Assembly (NCBI RefSeq): GCF_000218525.1
Contig: NZ_AFHO01000010.1
Span: 61,493 to 125,492 of the forward strand
DNA length: 64,000 bases
DNA from: Mesomycoplasma ovipneumoniae SC01
GTDB taxonomy: Bacteria; Bacillota_I; Bacilli_A; Mycoplasmatales; Metamycoplasmataceae
Direction: 5' to 3'
The notes under the pieces are model-generated. The model searched no databases, was not told where the DNA came from, and saw nothing but the letters and a program-made list of their open reading frames with translations. The position numbers were made by a program, and so were the translations under genes. Of this stretch, positions 55,596 to 64,000 are shown piece by piece. Numbering within the stretch: position 1 is the first letter of the stretch; each line of letters starts with the position of its first letter.

Positions 55596-57580
55596 TTAGC
55601 TCCAATTTCGGTATCTTTTATAATTTGACTAACTTCTCAAGCTAGAAAATCAGCAATTGAATTTTTAAAATCACTGATTTCTGGTTTTAAATCAATTTTC
55701 CTTGTCTTATTCCAGTCACCGCCGTTTAAAGGATCAATCACATCTTCAAAATAACTGTTTGCATCTAAAAAATTGAGCTTATGCTTCCCGATATGAACTA
55801 AATCAACGACTTCTTGATAGCGTTCATTCGCATTATCGCTATCAACTAAATTAATCGCTGCTTTTTTTCTATTTGTTCTTTTATATCCGTCATTGCTAAA
55901 ATCAATAAACTTAACTGGTAACTCTTTATTATGACTTTGTCCTACTTGAAATACATAAATATGTGTCTGCACACTTGATTTACCTAAAAATAAATCAAGT
56001 GGCATTTTAATACTTGCCAGTAGCGTATTGTTTTTAAGAATTTTTTTATTAAAATCTTTTGCTTTACCAGAACCTGCCGAAGATTGAATAATGATAGCAG
56101 CATAACCATTTGTCATCATTGAAAGGGCTTTTTCAACAAAAACCATACCATTTCCAGGCGCAGAATAAGGAGGGTTTAAAACAAAAGCATTTGCTGGAAA
56201 TTTTTCCTTATTATCAAATTCTCTTAACGAATCTTTATGTAACAAATTGGTGGAACCATCACCCATAAGTATCATATTTAATATTGCAAGCATGTGGATT
56301 TTTGGCAAAATTTCTATCCCCAATAATTGATCTGTTTTAATTTTGATTTTTTTTACTTCTAATTCCTTTGGTGATTTTAATTTTGCTTCTGCATCGGCAA
56401 TCATTTCATTCATGGCCGCAACTAAAAGTCCTCCTGATCCGGTAGCAAAATCTCAAACATAAGAATTTTGGTCAATTCGCGCTAATTTTACAAGCAATTT
56501 TGCGACATATGGTGGTGTTAAAACAACATCATTATCTTTATCCTCACTGTAACCAAGTCAAGAATACATTTCATTAAAAAGTTTTCCAGCAAAGTCGATT
56601 TCTAAACCGTTTTTGAAAAAATATCCAATATCATCAATAACTTTTCCAAAAATTCTTTTGATTCTTGACTCGCCGTTTTCTGGGGCATTTAGCCTTTCGT
56701 CTTTCAAACTTGGCGATAAAATATTAATTAAAGTTTTCTGTTTTTCGGTTGGTATTTGCTTTTGTCTTAGGAAATTAATAATTTTATACAGTATTTTGTC
56801 CCCATCTTGACTGTTTTCTTCTTTGGATGATTTAAGTTCGGATTTATTAAGCGGGGCAACTTTATAAGGGATTCCTAAACTTGCAATTATACTAGCTACA
56901 ATTAAATATAGTTTTGTATCAGGTTCGATATTATTTTCATTTTTGTAAATATCATTATTAAGTTTTTTAAGCGCAGCTATCATTTCGGCTTCTGATCTTT
57001 GCCTTAATTTATCTCTTTCCTCCTCACTTAAAAATAATTTTTTCGCATCTTTAATAAATTCATTAAAGTGTTTTTTGTCTAAAAAACTAAAATCGCTATA
57101 TTCGCCTATTAATTGTCCTTTGCCATAATTATCATTTGAGACTCACCAAACCTGAACTTCGCGTTCAAGTTTACCATTGGCATTTTTCTCGCCAACGGCG
57201 CCGATTACAATAATATCGGTATAATAAGTCGCTTGCTTTATTCCTGTAGCATAATGAATAGCTCCATTTACTGCATAATTTTTAATGTGATTTCATTGCG
57301 TAAGATCAGGATATCCATTTGAATCTAGTTTTACCATTTTATTAAGACCAACTTTATATTCGATCAAAATAGGATAACTATTACCTAGTTCGTCCTCTAA
57401 AAGCATTTTGCAATCAGGGCGATTTCCACCATTTTTTCCATTTTTGGATAAATATTCCTCAAGCGCAGAATTAATATCTTCATTTAACCATTCATTTTCT
57501 AGTCAAAAATCAAGACCCATATTATTAAGTTCAGAATTGAAGCTTCCTGCAATTGTGGCTTCTGAAATATTAGATTTCAT

Positions 57581-58097
57581 AATTTGTTCTCCTTTTTTGA
57601 AGTTTTTTTAAATTAGAAAAATAAAATTAGTTTTGATCCTGAGGTTTGCTTTGTTCGTGGATTTCTTCGATTTGTTCGGGTAAGTTAGTACACTAATTTA
57701 GACTTTTAATTGGGGTAAATTATTTTAGTTTTAATCAATCTTTAATTGCCGCGATTCAATTCCTTTGATTTAATTTATTTTTATTAAAGATAAATTATAG
57801 CGAAAAAATGGCTAAATTTTCCTAAAATTTTTCTTTTTTTAAAAAATTTTTGATATAAAATGAAAATTTTTTGCCATCTAAGGAAAAACAACTTTAATTA
57901 GTGATTTAAACTTGCGCGGTCAAAAAGAGTAGCGAAATTTGATCATTTTCTAATATTTATTGTTGAGCACAAAAAAACTTCTAAGCTCCTTTAGAAGTTT
58001 TTTATGATTAAATATATAAGCAAAACTCTGTTATAAAAAGAACATAAAATTAATTAACGCTAAAAAATATTTCCATTAATTTAAATTTTATATTCAT
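57581..58097. other. Gene-poor stretch upstream of the nuclease-methylase
   Basis: On the minus strand a TATAAT (57794-57799 as ATTATA on plus) could be the promoter, about 210 bases before the ATG. Between them an open tail reads LPEQIEEIHEQSKPQDQN followed by TAA, perhaps the remnant of another gene's 3' end. A terminator hairpin lies at 57970-58005. I see nothing else. Confidence 0.4.
57970..58005. terminator. Hairpin terminator
   Basis: AAAAAACTTCTAA and TTAGAAGTTTTTT pair around GCTCCT and have A and T runs outside, usable in both directions. It separates the giant lipoprotein gene from the restriction operon. Confidence 0.75.
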
Positions 58098-61000
58098 TTA
58101 CCTTTTAATTGGATTATCATATTTATCAGGATAAGTTCCATCATGAATTTGTTGTAAAATTTGGTCTTTTAATTTAAGTTGACCAGTGTCTTTATAAAAA
58201 CGATTGTTATCTTTATTGTAATAAATCATTGTTAGCATATCGTTTAATTTAACATCTGAAGCTGAATATCAATTCGTCCAAACTTGCCATCAACCAGCTT
58301 TAGGTTTTGCTGGGTCACCTATTATTTTGTCGATGAAAGTTTTATATTCTCTATCATTCGTTTTATTTCTATTTGCTTGTTGACCGTTTTGTAACGATGC
58401 ACGAATTATTTCAGATGCAGTATAGGAAGACAAAATACCACCGTAAAATGCTGAGGATCGAGCTCAAAACTGAGAAATTCTAGATTCATATGTGTAAAAA
58501 AGAAGGATCAGAACTAGTCTATAAAGGAGTCTTCCTTTTGATGAGTTTTTAAAGTTATTAATTGATATTTTATTACTAGATTTGGTGCTCTCAGAGTACC
58601 AAATTCTATGAAATAATTTTGAAATTGCTTCAAGTTGAGGATCTTTTTGATTTGATTTAAAAATTGATTCTAATGAAATTCCAGTGTATTTTATATGATT
58701 TAATTCTTTTAAAATTGGTGAAGCGTCTTTTTCCTTTGCCTTATCTCAGTTTGGAGAAGCTAAAAATATTAAATCAAAAAAGTCAGCAATTGATTTAGTT
58801 GAAATTTTTTGATTAGTTGGAGTTTTTAATGTTAAATTTTTTTCATCAATTAGATTTTGTTGTTCGGTTGGACTTTGGGCAGTTGAATCATCTCCGCCAA
58901 TTTTTGGTTCAATTTTAACAACTAAATCAAGATTAATTAATTTTGCTAAATCTAATTTGCTAAAAATAGCACCAAAAAAGCTTGTGGCTTCTTGGCTTGG
59001 ATTTAAAGTTTTGATTGATTGTACAATTTGATCTAAAATTCCTGAAAGTAACGGATTTTCTAGTCCTAGATTTACAAAATCATTGAGAAATTTAGTTATT
59101 ATTTCTCTTGGTTTTTCTATTTTAACCTTGGTAAGATTTTGGTTGTTATCTAAATTTAATTTTAAATATACAGCAATTATGTCGGCTGCTAAATCAGCAA
59201 ATTCAGTATCTTGTATTAAAAAATTAACCACAGATCATAGATATGATTTTAAAAATGCTGAATTTGTTCCATTTTGAGAATTTGCCTGGCCATTATTGGT
59301 GTTTTTCTTGGGCTGATCGCTTAAAAATGTAGCTAAAAGCCCAGAAAATGTTTTTACTTCTTTGAATAAAGTAGAATTTTTGTTAATATAATCTAAAAGA
59401 CGAAAAATTAAAACTTTATTAATTGAATCAGGTAAAAATTTTATGAGCAATTTTTTAAGTAATGGCTCGACTTTTTGCTTTTTGTCTGCTGATAAACCAC
59501 TAAATAGCGAAAAAGTGGACACATCGCCAATGCTTAACAAATTAATTTTGTCTTTGAAAAATGATGAATTAAAAATTTTAACGATGATATTTCAAAGTTC
59601 ATCCCTTTCAGTTGCAGAAATTAGATTATAAACTGTTGCAATTTGTTTGATAAGGTCAATGATAAACCCTTCGTTTGCAATTTCGGATTCTAAAAGTGTT
59701 TGAACATTTGAAAAAGAAACCTCACCTTTTGTGAATTTGCTTAAAATTAATATAAATTTTGTTAATAAGGCATTTTCTTTAGAATAATTTGCCGGGATTT
59801 TAGGTGATTTTGTTTCTTGAGGGGTTTCAGGTAATGAAGAGTTTTGGTCTTGGGTTTGGTCTTGGCTGGTATCATTGAAAGGTTGAGCATTGACTAATAC
59901 TTGGGATAAATCCTGACTTACATTAACAGTGGAAGGTTCGTCTGGAAAAAGTCCTTTTGGATCAATTTCTTCTTTGTAAAAATTTTCAAGATTATTTTTT
60001 ATTATTTCTTTTATTAGTTTAAAAAACGGCTGAAATTCAGCGTTTTCAAATTGAGTATCAAGCATTTTTCCAACTAGTGTTGAAAAATTATCGCTCAAAG
60101 TGTTGCTTTTTTCGTCTAATTCAACAATAAATTCACCAATAATTTTGTTAAAATATTGCTTTTCAAATAGTGATTTAATTAATGAAAGGTTATTCAGTAG
60201 TTGTTTAATTTGGGTTTTTGCAACTATTTTAAAATATGAATTAAATAGATTTTTTAGTGCCGGCGATTCTAAAAATCAATTAAAAATTGGCATAACACTG
60301 TCAAGATATTCTTTTGGAATATTTGCTAAACCTGCGCGAATCTGTTCAGAAATAGGCTTACTTCTAACAACTTCGGAAATCAAAGTTGCAATACTATCTT
60401 GGGAAATTTTAGCTTGGCCTTGAGCACTTGTTGCCTCTGCTGAATAATAATTATTAGCAATATCAACGCTAAAACTGTCAAATAAAGTCTCAAGAACCGG
60501 TTTTTTAGGAGTAGAATTACCTGAAATTGCATCAAATATAATTGAAATTAAGGCTTTTATTATTAGTGGCGAATAAGTTTTTGGCTCTTGATCAAAATCT
60601 AAAGTTGAGTCTTTTAATTTTGAAAAAATATCACGAACTAAATCCAAAGTTGTCTGAATTGAGCCTTCAGTCAAATTTAATTTATATTCATGCAAAATTA
60701 CTTTTAGAAATTCAGAAATTGAATCTCAAGTTGAAGAATCTCCTAAAAACAAGGTAAAAACTTGCTCAATTAGGGAAGTATTTTGTTTGAGAAAATTTTT
60801 AACTAGTGAATCAAAATTTGGATGTGCTTCAAATTCTTTTTTGTCAAAAAAATAATTAATAAGTTCTGAAAGTAATTGTTCAACTTGCTTAGATTCAAAA
60901 AAGGTTGTTAAAATATTTAAAAGTGAATTTTGAATTCTAGGCTTACCAAAAAAACTATTTTGGTCTAATTTACCAAGAAGTTGATTCTGTAAAAAAGACT

Positions 61001-64000
61001 GGCCAAAAAGGTTTTTGAAAAATAAAACTAAGTCTTCATTTGAAATTTTACTTTGAAAATCAAGACTTGCAAGATTTTTTAAGAATTTATAAATTGTATC
61101 TTCAGTAAAGAAATTATTTAAAAAGTATGAAGAAAAATTTTGAAAGGTTAATTGTTGATCAGTTAAAGCAATTTTTTGCGAATGCTGCTGAATTTCTAGT
61201 GCATTTTGTTGTTTCTGTGCTTCTTCTAAAAGTAATTTTTCTGAGTTATGCCGGTCAGAATTTTCTTTATAAAAAGCTTCAAAATTTTCTAAGGCAGCCT
61301 TTACAAAGGCAAAAATTAAATTATCAGTTGGAGCTGAGCTATCTTGTTTTCAAAGTTGATATTTAACTCGAAAATCTTGAAAAATTAGTTCAATTATTGA
61401 TGTAAAAGTCTTAATTGATTGTTCATTTAATCCTTGCGAGCTTAATGAACTTGAAATTAAACTAGTAAGATTAGTTAAAAATTGCTCTTTTTCTACATTT
61501 ATAGCGATAAATTCGTAAATATTTTCCTCAAGTTTTGGCAAATTGTTAGCTAAAAACTGAAAACCAAAACGATTTAAGTTGTCAATTTGTTGGTACTTGT
61601 TTTTATTTACTAAAAAATCGTTAATCGCTTGATTTACAATGTCAGCAAGTGGTTTAAATGAATTTGAAGACAAAAAATTTTTAAGTGAATCAAAAAAGAA
61701 TGAAAAACTAGCAAAATTTGGAGTTGAAGTATCAATAAAATTACTTAGGTCAAATTTTGTTAAAATTGGGTAGAATTTATTAAGTAATTTTTTTAGTGAA
61801 TCAATTTGGTTTTGACTTAAGTCAAAACTTAGAAGTTCGTGAAATAAATCAAGTAAATTTTTTGAATCTTTAAAAAAAGTTGAGTAATTTGTATAAATTT
61901 GCTCTGAAAAAATTGAAGCAATATTTTCAGTGATATCAGTAGTTTTGATTTGTTTAATTGCACCTAGGAAATTTTTTGCTGCTTGATCATTTAATTTAGC
62001 CCAAACATTAGTGCGAACAACAGCATCGGCAAGTGAAACTAAAAGACTAACAATCGAAGTTTGATCTTCCTCATTCAAATTAAACTCAAAATTATCGTTA
62101 ATAATTGTTACTAATAACTGAACAGATTCATGATGTTTTAGTGTTTCAGAGATAAAATTGCGAATAAAAATAACATTATCATTGTCATTATCAGGATTTT
62201 CTAAATAAGTACGAATTATTTCGTGAAAATTCTGTGAATTTTTATAGTCTTTTGACCGAAGATGGTAGTCAGTAATTATTTTAGAAAATAATTTTCTTAT
62301 CGAATCAAAAGTAAAAACGATTTTTAAATCTTCTTTATTTTTAAGGTCGATTTTGATAATGTTATTAATTAGCAAATCTTGGACTATTGTTTGGCCAAAA
62401 ATGGATGCAAAAATTAAATCTTTAATTTTTTCAGGATTTTTATCTGCAAATTCTGAAGTTACAACAGTATTTAAAACATCAATTATTTGTTTTTCGTCAA
62501 AATCAGCAAAAATATAGCTAACAAGGCCAGAAATTGTTGCTTTTTCTCAAGTTTTGTTATTAGTTACATCTTGGACATAAGACTGAAAGCGGTCAATTAT
62601 TTTGCTAAAAAAGCCACTTGAGAAAATTTTTTGCAAAATTTCGGTAAAAGAAGCGCCAGCTTGTTGGTTTTCTTGTCAAAAATCAGTTAAAATTTTTTCA
62701 ACACTTGGATTATTTTGAACAGCTAATTGGATAAAACGGTTTAAAAACGCGCCAAAATTATTATTTAGTATCACATTTATAAAATTTTCTATCGGCGAGT
62801 TTTCAGCTTTTTTAACATTTTGAATGGTTAACTCTTCAATTTCAGAATTTTCTGAAATAAATTTTTCAAGCGAATTCTCGACTGTTAAAGCGTCAAAAAT
62901 TTCTGTATTTGTACCTAAATTTAGAATTCGGCGGTAAGAGTTAATGTCTTTTTGGACATAATTTTCGTCCCATTGTAATTTAGTGTTTGCTTCGTTTCTG
63001 AACTCTAGGTCTTGTTCAAAAGCTAATTTAAATAGCAAATCTTGAGCCATTTTTTTATAGCCCTTAGTTGATGGGTGAATATCTAAGTCGTTTGTAGTAA
63101 ATTCAGACGTTTTATTTTGTCAAATTGATTCATTGTATAAATCAACATAGTTTACTTTTTGACTTTTTGCGGCTTTTTGGATTGTTGAATTCAAATGCCG
63201 TATTATTAAATCAGCATAATTTTCTGGAACGCCAATTTCGTTTGTGAGCATTTTTTCAAAAAATTTAATAATTTTTGAAGACAAAGAATTATAGCCGACT
63301 AAAACTATTTGTAAATCAGGGTTGATTTTTCGCAAACTTTGAATTAGCAGTTGTAAATTTCTGTAAATTTTTTGGCTTGCAATTTCAATATTTTGGGAAA
63401 ATTCAAAATTTGCCTCAGCTTTTGTTGCAAGTTTTTGCATTGGCTTGGCGATTGTGCGAAAATCAATAGCTTCGATTAAATCATTTGCGCCTAATGAAAG
63501 AGTTAGCAAATTAGAGTCTTTAATTTTTTGATGTAATTTTGGGTAGTTATTTGAGTTAAAGTCACCAAAAACTTCGCGAATTTGCTGCCCATATGGTGAG
63601 TCTAATTTTTGGTCTAAATAATAATTAAAATGAAAATGTGTCTTATCAGAATTTTTATAGACTTCATTTTCGGGATTAAGCAAGTAAAGTCAATCACTAA
63701 CTGTTGTTCAAGAAAGTGCTAAATTATCAAAGGATTTAAGTGCATTTGGTTTTATTTTTTGAATAAAACTAGCAAAAAAGGCTGGATATGAAAGTCCATT
63801 AATTTTTCTATTTTTACCAATGTTTCCGCGCAGATCCATAGAATAATCTCAATTAAAACCTGCAGAAATTGAATCACCTATTGATAAATAGTTAATTTGG
63901 TCTAAAAGTTTTTCAGTTTCCTGAGCTGAATGGGTTACTGGTATATTAAAGTGCTCGGTTTTATCGCGATTTTTTATACCAATCAAAGTAATTCCAGAGA
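58098..64000 (-). CDS. Giant SGNH/GDSL-hydrolase protein, 5' end outside the window
   Basis: About 1967 codons are visible; the N-terminus lies beyond 64000. The SGNH hydrolase domain comes first: block I LSIGDSISAGFNWD (near 63875), block III LSLGANDLIEA (near 63485), block V LDIHPSTKGYKKMA (near 63080), giving Ser, Asn and Asp-His. A very long helical region follows of Leu/Ile/Phe/Lys/Asn-rich segments, with short Gln/Pro/Asn/Asp-rich spacers (around 59810-59930, 58845-58880). The end is IHDGTYPDKYDNPIKR. SGNH enzymes are esterases or lipases. Large size and architecture suggest a surface lipoprotein, but the signal is out of view. TGA Trp codons are frequent. Confidence 0.8.

Overview
This is an AT-rich window in which TGA is read as tryptophan throughout. 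It contains tightly packed operons, many lipoproteins with a Cys lipobox, no visible tRNA or rRNA gene, and ascorbate/pentose-phosphate genes. That combination points to a Mycoplasma (Mesomycoplasma) of the hyopneumoniae cluster; the species cannot be settled from the sequence alone.

Conserved backbone (about 1-24 kb). The window opens with the end of an ascorbate-degradation operon (ulaE tail, araD/ulaF), a HAD phosphatase and a hypothetical gene. Next come a lipoprotein and a tandem PEBP-like protein, mnmA, membrane proteins, a DUF31-type serine protease lipoprotein, yebC-nadE, ptsI, and a degenerate LDH-like gene. An ABC exporter operon with two lipoproteins, a TM2-like acidic protein, trmB and a leucyl aminopeptidase follow.

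First accessory island (24-33.5 kb). A cytosine-C5 methyltransferase with a (TA)13 tract in its upstream region is followed by a DUF262/DUF1524 (GmrSD-like) nuclease broken by a one-base shift in an A6 tract. Beyond these lie a truncated serine protease, two tandem copies and a remnant of a multipass membrane protein, and an inverted duplicate of the nadE/membrane-gene pair. The duplicate sits inside a mobile element.

Second backbone block (33.5-40 kb). One minus-strand operon runs rpe, three small or membrane genes of unknown function, ulaC (EIIA), ulaB (EIIB), ulaA (EIIC) and tkt. It fits uptake of ascorbate or a related sugar acid feeding the pentose phosphate pathway, which the ulaE/araD genes at the left edge also feed.

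Second accessory island (40-58 kb). Two tandem M26 (IgA1-protease/ZmpB-like) zinc metalloprotease lipoproteins share an upstream cassette with the membrane proteins at 29-31 kb. They are followed by a mobile-element copy carrying an IS3-family remnant, an unrecognised gene, and a LlaJI/McrB-type restriction pair whose Trp codons are almost all TGG (recent acquisition). A BcgI-like nuclease-methyltransferase then precedes a specificity region carrying a (GA)16 tract. The right edge (58-64 kb) is most of one giant SGNH/GDSL lipoprotein.

Most interesting signal. A family of about 0.57 kb units (5108-5674, 31868-33309, 48538-49427) has imperfect terminal inverted repeats and, in one copy, a 6-bp target duplication. 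Each carries a conserved transcription unit: an insulating hairpin, a poly(A) tract of 15, 17 or 18 just upstream of a TATAAT, a GGGGG Shine-Dalgarno before a 4-5 codon reading frame, two hairpins whose arms covary between copies, and (in the intact copy) mutually exclusive hairpins and a terminator. It looks like a mobile, possibly phase-variable structured RNA rather than a decayed transposase gene.
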